DNA of 64,000 bases from Candidatus Colwellia aromaticivorans (GCF_003333305.1 NZ_QOLD01000003.1:39760-103759), one strand, 5' to 3'; shown: positions 28,491-38,725, numbered from the stretch's first letter. Notes: a model not told the origin generated them from the sequence alone. Numbers and translations are program-made.

Positions 28491-29750
28491 ATGAGCAATA
28501 CAACAAAAAATACTCCAAATAACATAATAAAAGAAACATTACCTCCCTATTTTGGCGAATTTGGCGGCATGTTTGTCGGTGAATTATTAGTGCCTGCATT
28601 AGAGCAATTAGAACAAGCTTTCATTGAATCACAAACTGATGAAGCATTTCTAACCGAATTTAATAATTTGCTGACCAAATATGCGGGTCGTCCAACACCA
28701 TTAACCTGTTGTCGAAACATCGTTAAAAACCCGTTAGCAAAAATTTATTTGAAACGTGAAGATTTACTACACGGTGGCGCCCATAAAACTAACCAAGTAT
28801 TAGGCCAAGCATTACTTGCTAAACGCATGGGCAAGACTGAAATCATCGCTGAAACAGGCGCTGGTCAACATGGCGTAGCAACGGCAATTGCTTGTTCATT
28901 ATTAGGGTTGAAATGTAAAGTTTATATGGGTGCGGTCGACTGTAAACGTCAACAACCTAATGTGTTTCGCATGGAATTAATGGGCGCCGAAGTTATTCCG
29001 GTAACCGCAGGCTCTGGCACCTTAAAAGATGCGGTAAATGAAGCATTACGTGATTGGTCTGCCAATTATGAAAATGCACATTATTTATTAGGTACTGCCG
29101 CTGGCCCGCATCCTTTTCCAACCATTGTTAGAGAATTTCAAAAAATGATCGGCGAAGAGGCCAAAGCACAATTTTTTGATGAAGAAGGCCGTTTACCTGA
29201 TTATGTTATTGCTGCGGTGGGTGGTGGCTCAAATGCTATTGGTATATTCAATGATTTTATTCAACATGAAGAAGTAAAATTAATTGGCGTAGAACCCGGT
29301 GGTAAAGGTATTGAGACCAATCATCATGGCGCAACTTTAGTCGCTGGCAGTAAAGGCATGTTACACGGAAATTACACTTATGTGATGCAAGATAAGTATG
29401 GTCAAATTCAGGAGTCTTATTCTATTTCTGCTGGGCTAGACTACCCTGCAGTTGGCCCTCAACATGCCTTTTTAAAAGATACAGGTAGAGCCCAATATGT
29501 CGCTATCAATGATGACGAAGCGTTATCTGCTTTTCAAGAACTAGCTAAAAGTGAAGGGATTATCCCCGCGCTCGAATCTGCTCATGCGTTAGCGCAAGCC
29601 CTTAAAATGGCAGAAACGGTGACAACAGAAACTATTTACTTAGTGAATTTATCGGGTCGAGGCGATAAAGATCTTGACCATGTTAATGCCATTTTAAATC
29701 CAAACGAACAAGATAAAAACACTGGCGTTAAGCACAGAGGAGAAGCGTAA
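28491..29750 (+). CDS. trpB: Tryptophan synthase beta chain
   Basis: This 419-residue PLP enzyme condenses indole with serine. It shows [19 protein letters not shown] at the N-terminus, the PLP lysine in [30 protein letters not shown], the phosphate-binding GGGSNAIG and SGRGDKD at the end. The start is three bases after the trpCF stop. The stop overlaps the trpA start, so the alpha and beta subunits are coupled. Confidence 0.98.
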   Translation: MSNTTKNTPNNIIKETLPPYFGEFGGMFVGELLVPALEQLEQAFIESQTDEAFLTEFNNLLTKYAGRPTPLTCCRNIVKNPLAKIYLKREDLLHGGAHKTNQVLGQALLAKRMGKTEIIAETGAGQHGVATAIACSLLGLKCKVYMGAVDCKRQQPNVFRMELMGAEVIPVTAGSGTLKDAVNEALRDWSANYENAHYLLGTAAGPHPFPTIVREFQKMIGEEAKAQFFDEEGRLPDYVIAAVGGGSNAIGIFNDFIQHEEVKLIGVEPGGKGIETNHHGATLVAGSKGMLHGNYTYVMQDKYGQIQESYSISAGLDYPAVGPQHAFLKDTGRAQYVAINDDEALSAFQELAKSEGIIPALESAHALAQALKMAETVTTETIYLVNLSGRGDKDLDHVNAILNPNEQDKNTGVKHRGEA

Positions 29751-30607
29751 TGGTTCAAACAACTAACACACAATCAACCCCACAAGCTGGCTACCGTTAC
29801 CAAAAAGCTTTTGCTGATTTAGCCAAAAAAAATGAAAAAGCTTTTATCCCTTTTGTCACCATTGGCGATCCTAATGCAGAACAATCATTTAAGGTTATCA
29901 AAGTATTAATTGATGCTGGCGCTGATGCCTTAGAGTTAGGTATTCCGTTTTCAGACCCAAGCGCCGATGGTATTACTATTCAAATGGCAGCGCTTCGTGC
30001 GCTAAATTCGGGTATAAATACGGACATTTGTATCGACATACTGGCCAAAGTTCGTGAATATGCACCTAATATCCCTATTGGTTTGCTGTTATATGGTAAC
30101 TTAGTTTTTGCCCGTGGCATTGATAACTTTTATCGAGACATGGCACAAGTAGGTGTTGATTCGGTATTAATTGCTGACTTACCCATTCGTGAAAGCTTAC
30201 CCTTTAGAGAAGCGGCATTAAAGCACGGCGTAGCCCCTATTTTTATTGCACCACCCAATGCAAGTGAGGATACCTTACGCGGAGTATCATCTTATAGCCG
30301 CGGTTATACTTATGTTTTAAGCCGTGCGGGTGTTACCGGTGTTGATGTTATTGAAGAGAGCACTCAAACAACATCTCCTGCAGAGAGCTTAATTAGTAAA
30401 TTAACACAATATCACGCTGCGCCACCTGTTTTAGGGTTTGGTATTTCAGCACCGCAACAAGTTAAAGATGCTTTAGCTGCGGGAGCAAGTGGCGCAATAA
30501 GTGGTTCTGCGGTAGTCAAGATCATTGAAAACAACTTAGCTGATAATAAAAAAATGCTAACTGAATTGACAAACTTTGTTAGTAATATGAAAGCGGCAAC
30601 TAAGTAG
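29750..30607 (+). CDS. trpA: Tryptophan synthase alpha chain
   Basis: This 285-residue TIM-barrel protein cleaves indole-3-glycerol phosphate and channels indole to TrpB. The catalytic glutamate is in [14 protein letters not shown], the aspartate in [11 protein letters not shown], and SRAGVTGVD and [10 protein letters not shown] follow. It overlaps trpB by one base and is the last gene of the operon. A hairpin lies about 18 bases after the stop. Confidence 0.97.
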   Translation: MVQTTNTQSTPQAGYRYQKAFADLAKKNEKAFIPFVTIGDPNAEQSFKVIKVLIDAGADALELGIPFSDPSADGITIQMAALRALNSGINTDICIDILAKVREYAPNIPIGLLLYGNLVFARGIDNFYRDMAQVGVDSVLIADLPIRESLPFREAALKHGVAPIFIAPPNASEDTLRGVSSYSRGYTYVLSRAGVTGVDVIEESTQTTSPAESLISKLTQYHAAPPVLGFGISAPQQVKDALAAGASGAISGSAVVKIIENNLADNKKMLTELTNFVSNMKAATK

Positions 30608-30624
30608 AAAGCTAAGTAAAATGC

Positions 30625-30653
30625 AACTGGCAGCGTATCAATACCTGCCAGTT
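30625..30653 (+). terminator. Hairpin ending the trp operon
   Basis: AACTGGCAG and CTGCCAGTT form a 9-bp stem with an 11-base loop, followed by AATTTA. The T-tract is poor, so termination may be only partial. The rest of the 30608-30834 gap shows no gene. Confidence 0.6.
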
Positions 30654-30834
30654 AATTTACTTATCCTGTAATAAAATCATCGTATAAAAGAACTAAATAT
30701 TCTCATAATAAATAACGAGAGTAGTCAAAAGAAGAAGCACTTTAATCTCTCTCAAATGAACTTCTCAAAAGATAATACCCACAGTTCAACATTAACGTTA
30801 CCACCTCAAAGAGTTTTACAGTGAGCGATGCGGC

Positions 30835-31191
30835 TTAAAGCCTTAACATTTTGAAAGACAGTAAAATTACCGCTATCGATATAACAATAAACACAAGTGA
30901 CAACAAGTAATAAAAACCTTGATGGAATCTATTTTTTATTCTAACTAAAATGGTGCTTTTACTTTGCGAAGCAACAGGAATTCGAGAAAAAACTTGTATC
31001 ATAAAGTTAACTAATGCGAGCCAAGCTAAGGCGAGAAAGTTTAGCATTATTTCATTAGAGTCAGTTGCACTGGGCATAACAGAAAAAACCAATTGGTATA
31101 CTATGTTAGCAATAAGCACTATTGCTAACAAATAAGTAAACTTATGAAAGGGTTTTAACACTAAGGAAAGTTTAACTAAAAATGTAATCAT
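30835..31191 (-). CDS. Small hydrophobic membrane protein, unknown function
   Basis: This 118-residue protein has three likely membrane segments: FTYLLAIVLIANIVYQLVF, NFLALAWLALVNFMIQVF, and the long hydrophobic stretch starting YYLLSLVFIVISIAVILL. The loop between segments 2 and 3 is positively charged. I do not recognise a family. The base composition matches the surroundings. It stands alone between the trp operon and a divergent small gene. It could be a lineage-specific membrane protein. Confidence 0.6.
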   Translation of the reverse strand: MITFLVKLSLVLKPFHKFTYLLAIVLIANIVYQLVFSVMPSATDSNEIMLNFLALAWLALVNFMIQVFSRIPVASQSKSTILVRIKNRFHQGFYYLLSLVFIVISIAVILLSFKMLRL

Positions 31192-31355
31192 TTGGTTATT
31201 ATATATGCATTATTCATTAAGCCAAGCAAGCACCTGTTGTTAAAAAATATTGCTATTGATTTTAAATAAATAAACATTACTTATTCTTTTTTATAACTGA
31301 CATTAGTAGTTATATTCGCTAAAATATAGCAAATATAACAATATGGTTAATCAAA

Positions 31356-31685
31356 ATGACAATAAATGATGAAATATTAATTTTAGCAAATCAATTGGCC
31401 AATGCAGGTAATAAACCTAGCGTAGCTATGATCAAGGCTAAACTAAATAAGAAGGTACCGTTACCTGTCATCATATCAGCATTAAAGGTTTGGCAGCATG
31501 ACCCAAGCTTTACTTCAATACCAGAAGAAAAGTACGATATAAATAAAGCCGCTGACATAACTGACACCACAGTAGAAACCAACACTTTTAGACAAAACCT
31601 TAATCATGAACTAGCACAAATGAAGCAAGAAATAATTGAATTAAAGCAACTAGTGAAGCAGCTAATTGAACAGCAAAAAAGTTAA
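31356..31685 (+). CDS. Small DNA-binding-like protein with coiled-coil tail (KfrA-N-like)
   Basis: This 109-residue protein has an N-terminal part (ILANQLANAGNKPSVAMIKA) that resembles the helix-turn-helix start of KfrA_N-type plasmid DNA-binding proteins. It is followed by a conserved-looking LPVIISALKVWQHDP. A hydrophilic linker and a C-terminal amphipathic coiled coil (LNHELAQMKQEIIELKQLVK) suggest a dimer. The KfrA link is by resemblance only. The gene is convergent with syd, with six bases between the stops. Confidence 0.6.
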   Translation: MTINDEILILANQLANAGNKPSVAMIKAKLNKKVPLPVIISALKVWQHDPSFTSIPEEKYDINKAADITDTTVETNTFRQNLNHELAQMKQEIIELKQLVKQLIEQQKS

Positions 31686-31691
31686 ACTCCG

Positions 31692-32282
31692 TTATTTAAT
31701 CACTGGCGTCAACTGACTGATAAACTGAGTTAGCGAATCACTAAGTTGTTTGTGAGGTTTACAACCTACACGTTCAACCCAAACCGCGCCACTTGCATTA
31801 TCTACTGAAATAATCATATCTTCTTCATCAGTTACCGCAAAGAAAATAGTCTCTTTTTGCTTTAACCTTCGCTTCATTAAAATATGACCAATGAGGTTCT
31901 CTTGTAAACGCTCAAAATCCTTTTTATTCCAAGCAAATAATAGGGATAATTCTCCTTCATCACAACGTGCGTCAAGGCTTTCACTATAAAATAAGGTAAA
32001 GTATGTTTTGATATCGTTATGCAAAGTCAAATCTAATGCTGACTCAACGTTCTCAAAACTTAATTCTTCGCTTTTCTCTATGGCCATAGGCTGCCAATAA
32101 ACTTCACCTTCGGGTGAAGGGTTTTTCTCTGTAGCACCTTGTTCACAAGGTGAAGGCCATTCTTCATCTTGTTCAACTGTAGGTAAGCATGCATGCGTTT
32201 GTTGATAATCTGTAATATATTGTTCAGAAAATTGATGCAGAATTTGTACTAAATTTTTATTTGATTGATTTGATGATGTCAT
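31692..32282 (-). CDS. syd: SecY-interacting protein Syd
   Basis: This 196-residue soluble protein binds the cytosolic face of SecY and may check the assembly state of the translocon. The family signs are DEEWPSPCEQG, then VYWQP, an acidic middle, GHILMKRRLKQKETIFFAVT, and the ending SDSLTQFISQL. The stretch ATEKNPSPEGE between SPC and YWQP is longer than in E. coli Syd, and its DNA (32105-32155) contains short inverted sequences. It might be a small insertion tolerated in a loop. Confidence 0.9.
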   Translation of the reverse strand: MTSSNQSNKNLVQILHQFSEQYITDYQQTHACLPTVEQDEEWPSPCEQGATEKNPSPEGEVYWQPMAIEKSEELSFENVESALDLTLHNDIKTYFTLFYSESLDARCDEGELSLLFAWNKKDFERLQENLIGHILMKRRLKQKETIFFAVTDEEDMIISVDNASGAVWVERVGCKPHKQLSDSLTQFISQLTPVIK

Positions 32283-32349
32283 CGATACGAAGATCCTTTA
32301 AAATAGCCATAATATTATTGTATACCCTGGCAAACGATAGAAAAATTTT

Positions 32350-33210
32350 ATGGCAACTTACCTAAACTCAAAAGAATTAAACAGTTTAACACTTGGTAAA
32401 AGCACTGAGTATTGCAGTGAATATAACCCAAACTTATTACAAGCGGTACCTCGAAGCTTAAATAGAGATGACTTATCTTTACAAAGTAATGAATTACCTT
32501 TTATCGGTGAAGATGTTTGGTATGGCTATGAATTATCCTGGTTAAACGCTAAAGGTAAACCAGTTGTTGCTGTCGCCGAATTTCGCTTCCCTTGCACTAG
32601 TCCAAATTTAGTTGAATCAAAATCCTTTAAATTATATTTGAATAGCTTTAATCAAAGTAAATTTTCCAGTATCAATGACGTTAAACAAACCCTTATTAAA
32701 GACTTATCCGCTACCGCTCAAACGCAAGCTGAAGTGACATTATTTACCGTTGATCAATGTCCTGCTCTGACTATGAAACCAGCTACACCTGATACTGTTT
32801 GCATTGATGAAGAAGACGTTACCATTGAAAGTTACGAATATCAGGCTGAGCTTCTTAATAAAGCACAAGCTAACTCACCCACTGACAACGTAGCAGAAAA
32901 ACTAGTTAGTCATTTATTAAAATCAAACTGCTTAATTACCAATCAACCCGATTGGGCCAGCATTTATATTGACTATAAAGGTAAAACTATCGATCACGCT
33001 ATTTTATTAAAATATTTAATATCGTTTCGACAACACAATGAATTCCATGAACAATGCGTTGAACGTATTTTTTGTGATCTACAGAAGTACTGCCAATTAG
33101 AAGAGCTTACGGTATTTGCCCGCTATACCCGCCGAGGCGGTTTAGATATTAACCCATTTAGAAGCACGCATTTAACGCGTGCTCCCATCATGAGAACATT
33201 AAGACAGTAA
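32350..33210 (+). CDS. queF: NADPH-dependent 7-cyano-7-deazaguanine reductase
   Basis: This 286-residue enzyme reduces preQ0 to preQ1 in queuosine synthesis. The catalytic cysteine is C194 in SNCLITNQPDW with the paired aspartate D201, matching E. coli C190 and D197. The substrate motif ESKSFKLYLNSFNQ is at ~89-102. This is the long, tandem T-fold type (YqcD-like). The length matches E. coli (282). It is divergent from syd, as in E. coli, where the two are neighbours. Confidence 0.97.
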   Translation: MATYLNSKELNSLTLGKSTEYCSEYNPNLLQAVPRSLNRDDLSLQSNELPFIGEDVWYGYELSWLNAKGKPVVAVAEFRFPCTSPNLVESKSFKLYLNSFNQSKFSSINDVKQTLIKDLSATAQTQAEVTLFTVDQCPALTMKPATPDTVCIDEEDVTIESYEYQAELLNKAQANSPTDNVAEKLVSHLLKSNCLITNQPDWASIYIDYKGKTIDHAILLKYLISFRQHNEFHEQCVERIFCDLQKYCQLEELTVFARYTRRGGLDINPFRSTHLTRAPIMRTLRQ

Positions 33211-33277
33211 AGTTAAGTTTCGAGTTTCAAGTTTCAAACAATAACAATATGCTAAGCGCTTGTCTTTTGGCTAACGG

Positions 33278-34555
33278 CTATACTTGGCTAGCAGCAAGTG
33301 CTTGGGTAAGATCAGCAAGAATATCATCAATATGTTCAATACCAATAGATAAACGCACCATTTCTTTACTCACACCCGCTTTTGCTAATTCTTGCTCATC
33401 AAGTTGTCTATGAGTAGTAGAGGCAGGATGACAAGCTAATGACTTAGCATCACCAATATTCACCAAACGTACCACAAGTTTAAGCGCATCAATAAATTTT
33501 GCACCGGCTTTTTCACCACCTTTAATGCCGAAACTTAAGATACCACTACTACCTTCTGGCAAATATTTTTGCGCTAATTGATAGTCACTTGATGTTTCTA
33601 AACCTGAATAGTTAACCCAAGATATATTATCATGCTCAGTTAAATACTGAGCAACTTTTTGGCTGTTAAAACAATGACGTTCCATTCGAAGTGGTAGCGT
33701 TTCTAGACCTTGTAAAATCAAAAATACGTTCATTGGAGAAATTGCAGCACCCATATTTCGAAGCGGCACAACCCGTGCTCTAGCAATAAATGCTGCTGCG
33801 CCAAATGTTTCGGTATAACTTACGCCATGATACGAAGGATCAGGGTTATTTAATTGTGCAAAGCGCTCTTTATGTTCGCTCCAAGGGAAGTTTCCTGAAT
33901 CCACAATAATACCGCCAACAGAAGTACCGTGACCACCAATATACTTAGTTAACGAATGTACAACAATATCTGCGCCGTGCTCAAATGGACGACAAAGTAC
34001 TGGACTTGCCACTGTATTATCAACCACTAATGGTACGCCATGTTTATGTGCTATTTCAGCCATTTTAGCGATATCAGCAATATTGCCTGATGGATTACCG
34101 ATGGTTTCACAAAAAACCGCTTTGGTGTTTTCATCAATCAGGTTTTCTAATGCGGTAAAATCATCGTGGGCGGCAAATCTAACTTCAATGCCTTGTTGAG
34201 GAAAAGTGTGAGCGAATAAATTATACGTACCACCGTATAATTTATTTATACTAACAATATTATCACCTACTTTAGCTATCGTTTGAATCGTTGCGGTAAT
34301 TGCAGCCATACCTGATGCTAGCGCTAAACCAGCAATACCGCCTTCAAGTTCAGCTACTCGTTGCTCTAATACAGCTTGGGTTGGATTACCTATACGAGTA
34401 TATATATTACCTTCTACTTTAAGATCAAATAAATCAGCACCGTGCTGAGTATCGTCAAAAGCATAGCTTGTGGTTTGATAAATAGGAACGGCAACGGCTT
34501 TAGTCGTTTGCTCAGGGCTATAGCCAGCATGAATGGCTGCGGTTTCTCTACGCAT
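33278..34555 (-). CDS. metY: O-acetylhomoserine sulfhydrylase (MetY-type)
   Basis: This 425-residue Cys/Met-metabolism PLP enzyme probably makes homocysteine from O-acetylhomoserine and sulfide. It has TSYAFDDTQHGADLF, NIYTRIGNPT, the PLP lysine in HSLTKYIGGHG and SLACHPASTTHRQL, all typical of the MetY subgroup. The start at 34555 (MRRETAAIHAGY) follows GGAG with proper spacing; an in-frame ATG upstream is less likely. No SAM riboswitch or clear MetJ box is visible upstream. It links to the cys cluster through sulfide but is not adjacent to it. Confidence 0.92.
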   Translation of the reverse strand: MRRETAAIHAGYSPEQTTKAVAVPIYQTTSYAFDDTQHGADLFDLKVEGNIYTRIGNPTQAVLEQRVAELEGGIAGLALASGMAAITATIQTIAKVGDNIVSINKLYGGTYNLFAHTFPQQGIEVRFAAHDDFTALENLIDENTKAVFCETIGNPSGNIADIAKMAEIAHKHGVPLVVDNTVASPVLCRPFEHGADIVVHSLTKYIGGHGTSVGGIIVDSGNFPWSEHKERFAQLNNPDPSYHGVSYTETFGAAAFIARARVVPLRNMGAAISPMNVFLILQGLETLPLRMERHCFNSQKVAQYLTEHDNISWVNYSGLETSSDYQLAQKYLPEGSSGILSFGIKGGEKAGAKFIDALKLVVRLVNIGDAKSLACHPASTTHRQLDEQELAKAGVSKEMVRLSIGIEHIDDILADLTQALAASQV

Positions 34556-34685
34556 AAAAATCTCCAATTGAATTGTTATTGTATAAAAGAGTGATGATTC
34601 ACCCATAGTAACCAATAATCAAATAATTCAACAAGATAATATAGTGCTTAAGGGTAATTATTTAATTATAAGCCAACAAACTGTG

Positions 34686-34709
34686 TTGAGCGTTTGCCTA
34701 ATCGCTCAA
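34686..34709 (-). terminator. Hairpin after the M61 peptidase gene
   Basis: TTGAGCG (34686-34692) pairs with CGCTCAA (34703-34709) across a 10-base loop. On the minus strand it lies between the end of the peptidase gene and the metY promoter region, with only a weak T-tract. Confidence 0.5.
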
Positions 34710-34747
34710 TACGATTTTTATTAAAACTTATAATTGATAATTGATAA

Positions 34748-36586
34748 TTATTGATTAGGGCTAGGAAAATCTATGCCCGTCCATTGTTTGAAAAAAGCCT
34801 TTTGATTTTTACTAACCTGTTCCAACGGAATAACTTTCAGTTTAGCCTCGGGAATTGTCCCTAAAACAATCCTACGCGTATCCAGCTCATCTCTACGGAA
34901 ATAAGTTAAACGTAGTTGATCTTTGGGTTGAAAATTTGTCAACCGTTTACTCAGATTTTTATCTACCATCCGTAAGCCATTAACAGCAACAATTATGTCA
35001 TCGACCATAAAACCGGCCTGCCAAGCAGGACTGTTTTTTTCAACGGTTGTTACTTGCAACCCATTAGGCGACAACTTAGTTTTAAGGCCAGTCCAAGCTT
35101 GCTGTTTACTATTTTCTTTATCGCCATAAAACATAGTTAAACCTGCTTTAGCTAACAATTGATCAAAGTCTACTTTCGCATAACCATGCACATTTTCCTG
35201 CCACCAATATTGATAATCGTCACCGGTCATCTGTTTTAGAATAGCGACTAAATCAGCTTCATCAAAGCTTTTTGGTATTTTATGATTTTGATATAAAATA
35301 TTATGAACATCACGATAACTTTTTTCTAAATTAGTTTTTTCAATGATTGAAAAATCTAACAACCAAGAAACTAAAAAGCCTTCTGAATAAATATTCACAC
35401 TATGGTTTTTGTCGTAGTCTCCACCTTCTTCTAACCATTTATCAAAACTTGCTTCTGCCACCGTTTGACTTTGTCTTCCCGGCTTATGGATATAACCAGT
35501 AATCCATTTAGCTAAGCTTTCCAAAAACTCTTCACTGGACATTAAGTCACCGCGAAGCAACAATTGATTTTGTAAATAGCTAGTTGAACCTTCACTTACC
35601 CAAAGTAAAGTAGAGTAATTTTCTTGCTGATAATCATAAGGTACTAGCCCCTTAGGACGATATTGTTTAACATTCCACGTATGAATAAACTCATGTGCTG
35701 CCGTTGAGATAAAACCTAGGTAATCTTTCCGACTAGAAAACTGAAAACGTGAACGCTGAATAATGGTCGAATTTAAATGCTCAGTTGCGCCTCGTGCGCC
35801 ACTTGTTGCGTGTACCATAAAAACATAACGTTCAAATGGATACCCTTGCCAGATATGCTTACTTTGCTGTACTAACATTGTTAAGTCAGCCACCATTTTA
35901 GCACTATCGTAATTACCCTTCCCCCAAATAACTAATTCATAATTAAGACTATCAACACTAAACTTATAATGCTCATTTATGCCAGTTTCAATAGGAGAAT
36001 CTGCGAGAACATCATAATTTTTTGCAATAAATTGATGAGGTTCAGTGCCTAATTCAAGCCCTGAAACACTTCGCCATGATGCAGGAACGTTTAAAGAAAT
36101 GTGATGCTTTTGATATCGTGTCGAATCGTTATACATCACAACAGTAGATGCATCAATAAATGCATGGCTGTCATCAATGTGTCTAGTTCGTTGCCCTAAC
36201 TGATTAGCATAAACTTGATAACTAATTTCAACCTTTTTATCTAAGGTATCTTGTACTTGCCATGTATCCTTATCAATTTTTTTCCACTTGAGTGTATTTC
36301 CGCTTTCATCCATAGCTGAAAATTCTCGAATACCATTAGCCAAATTAATAATTTCATATCGACCAGTACGCCACGTAGGCAAATAAAAGTTTGTTTTCTG
36401 CCGATTAAATTTATCAAACTTAATCGTGATTTGAGCATAATGATGTTGCGGCTGGTCAATGCGAATGTTTACCGAGACATTTGCTTGAGCAATAGTGCAA
36501 TGAACAAAATATAGCATCACTATTACAGCTTTTTTCGCTGCAGTAATACTATTAATAGGTAAGAAAAAAAACGAAACTTTAGACAT
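34748..36586 (-). CDS. M61-family peptidase with PDZ domain
   Basis: This 612-residue, probably exported protein begins with a hydrophobic N-terminal segment ending near IAQA, then an N-terminal beta domain. A zinc-peptidase core with HEFIHTWN (HExxH) lies near residue 296. A PDZ domain (~500-580, TVEKNSPAWQAGFMVDDIIV) follows. This is the glycyl aminopeptidase (M61) layout, a family with broad peptidase activity in the periplasm or cell surface of marine bacteria. It is a single gene, divergent from the diguanylate cyclase across a 207-bp region. Confidence 0.9.
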   Translation of the reverse strand: MSKVSFFFLPINSITAAKKAVIVMLYFVHCTIAQANVSVNIRIDQPQHHYAQITIKFDKFNRQKTNFYLPTWRTGRYEIINLANGIREFSAMDESGNTLKWKKIDKDTWQVQDTLDKKVEISYQVYANQLGQRTRHIDDSHAFIDASTVVMYNDSTRYQKHHISLNVPASWRSVSGLELGTEPHQFIAKNYDVLADSPIETGINEHYKFSVDSLNYELVIWGKGNYDSAKMVADLTMLVQQSKHIWQGYPFERYVFMVHATSGARGATEHLNSTIIQRSRFQFSSRKDYLGFISTAAHEFIHTWNVKQYRPKGLVPYDYQQENYSTLLWVSEGSTSYLQNQLLLRGDLMSSEEFLESLAKWITGYIHKPGRQSQTVAEASFDKWLEEGGDYDKNHSVNIYSEGFLVSWLLDFSIIEKTNLEKSYRDVHNILYQNHKIPKSFDEADLVAILKQMTGDDYQYWWQENVHGYAKVDFDQLLAKAGLTMFYGDKENSKQQAWTGLKTKLSPNGLQVTTVEKNSPAWQAGFMVDDIIVAVNGLRMVDKNLSKRLTNFQPKDQLRLTYFRRDELDTRRIVLGTIPEAKLKVIPLEQVSKNQKAFFKQWTGIDFPSPNQ

Positions 36587-36705
36587 ATCGAACTAAACTT
36601 CCTTTAGAAAAGTAAATGGTATTGCTATAGTTTAACGAGTAAATAAAAAATAAACTAAAATTAGGTTATTATATTCGCATTTTATATAATGCTGACTAAC
36701 AATCT

Positions 36706-36732
36706 ATTTGATAATGTTGTAAATTATCAAAT
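36706..36732. promoter_or_regulatory. Inverted repeat in divergent promoter region (operator-like)
   Basis: ATTTGATAA (36706-36714) and TTATCAAAT (36724-36732) form a perfect 9-bp dyad with a 9-base spacer between the M61 peptidase gene and the diguanylate cyclase gene. A TATAAT at 36685-36690, with TTAGGT 18 bases before it, is a possible plus-strand promoter. The dyad would then overlap the start of the transcript. The regulator is unknown. Confidence 0.4.
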
Positions 36733-36793
36733 ACGAACAATTTAGATAGTTAACTTTTTTTGGATAACTTACCGATACAGGATTATTTTTTAT

Positions 36794-38401
36794 ATGAATA
36801 CCAAAACTGTTGCTGTTAGCCAAATGCAGGCATTAAAAGACAAACTTAATGCGGCAATAGAATCTAGAGCGTCACTTGAAGAAGATTTTGGTCATCAATC
36901 CAATTTATTAATACAGTTTATTAACAAATTATCTCTAGTATCGAAAGGCATTAATCTAGAACTAGATAACCGTTTAGCTCAACTTAGGGTGTTATTAACA
37001 AAATCATCACCTATTTCAGACATTGAATTTAAAATAGCCGAAATATCAAAACTATTACAACGTCACACAGTAACCAATGAACAAAATATAACGCATTTGC
37101 ATAACCAATTTAATAATGCCGGGCAAATTTTACAAAAAACAAATGGCTTACCTGATGATTTACGTCGTCAATTACGTACTTTATTAGAAGAAACACAATC
37201 AACTAAAGAGAGCATAACTCAGTACGTCCCTTTACTAAATAAACTGATAGAACTCTACGATATAGCTTTACGTTCAAAAGTAGATATCCCTAAAGGAAGA
37301 CTACTTGCTGCAACCCAATCACTTATAGACAAAACTCAATCAACAAATAATAACAGCTTTGAGATTAACACTGAGCTTGTTGAACAAATAGCTGTGTGCT
37401 TAAGTAAGTTACATTTATCAGCACAACACACGAAAAAATTGTTAGCGTTAAATACAAAACTTATTAATGACACTAAAAGTGATGACATACTACAACATTT
37501 CATTGAAATATTTGATGTTATTGTCGCTGACTATCAAAATGAACGTAAAAGTGCTAAAAACTTTTTAAACACCTTAAACGTAACCTTATCAAACGTACAA
37601 GCTTCGGTTAAAGAAACATTGTCAACGTGCAATGACTCACAAAGCACTAATAATAAAATCAATGACAAATTGCAAAATCAATTATTAGAATTAAGCACTA
37701 AAGTAGAAGCAGCCATGTCATTAGAGCACGTAAAGGTTGATATTAATGTTAAGTTAAAAAGCCTTGCGGGAACTTTACAGATAAAAGAAAAGTTTGAGCA
37801 GCAAAGTCAGCAAGCCTTAGCAAGTCAACTAGACAACATGTCGAAAAAAGTTAAACATCTAGAAGAACAAAGACAAGGATTTGCAAAAAAACTGGCAGAA
37901 GAGCAACGTAAAAGTATGCAAGATTCTTTAACTAAGTTAAGTAATCGTGCTGCATTCGACGAATACTTCACTAAAGCGATGGTGCGTTTTCATCATAAGC
38001 CTTTTGACTTAGCAATCGTGGTAATTGATATTGATGACTTTAAACATATTAATGATACCTACGGTCATACCGCAGGAGATAAAACCTTACAAGTAATTGC
38101 TACTACTATAGCGAAGAAAGTCAGTGATGATGTTTTTGTAGCTCGCTATGGCGGAGAGGAATTTGTACTTATTTACTCTAGTAAGAAAGAGATAGCATTA
38201 ACCCATGAGCTAAACCTTATAAATAAACACATTGCTCGATTACCATTTAAGTTTAAAAGCAATAAAGTCAGCATAACGTTATCAATGGGTTTTACTCATA
38301 TTACCAATAATGACAATATTCATACTGCGTTTGAACGTGCTGATCAAGCCATGTACAAAGCTAAAAAACAAGGAAAAAACCAAGTAATTTATCTTAAGTG
38401 A
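36794..38401 (+). CDS. GGDEF diguanylate cyclase with long helical N-terminus
   Basis: In this 535-residue protein the first ~365 residues are predicted helical and coiled coil, with no membrane segment and no recognised sensor domain. The end of that part is strongly coiled (KKVKHLEEQRQGFAKKLAEE). A GGDEF domain follows (~375-535: DSLTKLSNRAAF, VIDIDDFKHINDTYGH, GGEEF at 453-457). The RxxD inhibitory site is absent, unlike in the cyclase at 628-1569, so product inhibition may be lost. The cytoplasmic helical part may respond to a protein partner. Its 3' end is 17 bases before a dispersed element. Confidence 0.9.
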   Translation: MNTKTVAVSQMQALKDKLNAAIESRASLEEDFGHQSNLLIQFINKLSLVSKGINLELDNRLAQLRVLLTKSSPISDIEFKIAEISKLLQRHTVTNEQNITHLHNQFNNAGQILQKTNGLPDDLRRQLRTLLEETQSTKESITQYVPLLNKLIELYDIALRSKVDIPKGRLLAATQSLIDKTQSTNNNSFEINTELVEQIAVCLSKLHLSAQHTKKLLALNTKLINDTKSDDILQHFIEIFDVIVADYQNERKSAKNFLNTLNVTLSNVQASVKETLSTCNDSQSTNNKINDKLQNQLLELSTKVEAAMSLEHVKVDINVKLKSLAGTLQIKEKFEQQSQQALASQLDNMSKKVKHLEEQRQGFAKKLAEEQRKSMQDSLTKLSNRAAFDEYFTKAMVRFHHKPFDLAIVVIDIDDFKHINDTYGHTAGDKTLQVIATTIAKKVSDDVFVARYGGEEFVLIYSSKKEIALTHELNLINKHIARLPFKFKSNKVSITLSMGFTHITNNDNIHTAFERADQAMYKAKKQGKNQVIYLK

Positions 38402-38418
38402 TAATTACTAACCTATTA

Positions 38419-38680
38419 ATACCCGTGACCATTTAAAATGCATGTTTCAGTGGGAGAAAAAAACGATTGAGACAAGGCATTGATTACAGAGAATGGTTGT
38501 TCCATTCACAAAATAAATAACGACGTATAAATCGTTTTTAGCCCCATCGTAGAAGCGCTTGAGCAAACCCATTTCATTGTTGCGTCAAAGAAATAGGGAA
38601 TAACCATGATTTAATTGACGCGCCTCAAACTGGCATTGCTCAAGCACTCTGAATCGAGCATTTTGAATGATTACGGGTAT
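38419..38680. repeat. Dispersed inverted-terminus element, copy 2 (262 bp)
   Basis: The termini read ATACCCGTGACCATTT on the left and ATACCCGTAATCATTC as the reverse complement of the right. It has the same length and interior blocks as copy 1 (2116-2377). It lies between the cyclase gene and ppnN. The ppnN frame is open back into it (from 38615), which would give a false N-terminal extension. Confidence 0.88.
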
Positions 38681-38725
38681 AGCACTTGTAAAATATTACA
38701 GTTCAGCAACATAAAAGGAGTTATT

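Noticed and set aside
34556..34747. SAM riboswitch or MetJ operator upstream of metY
   Set aside because: No SAM-aptamer-like helices or repeated AGACGTCT boxes are visible; only an ordinary hairpin is seen.
38615..38725. N-terminal extension of ppnN
   Set aside because: It is coded by the end of the dispersed element. A strong ribosome-binding site precedes ATG 38726.
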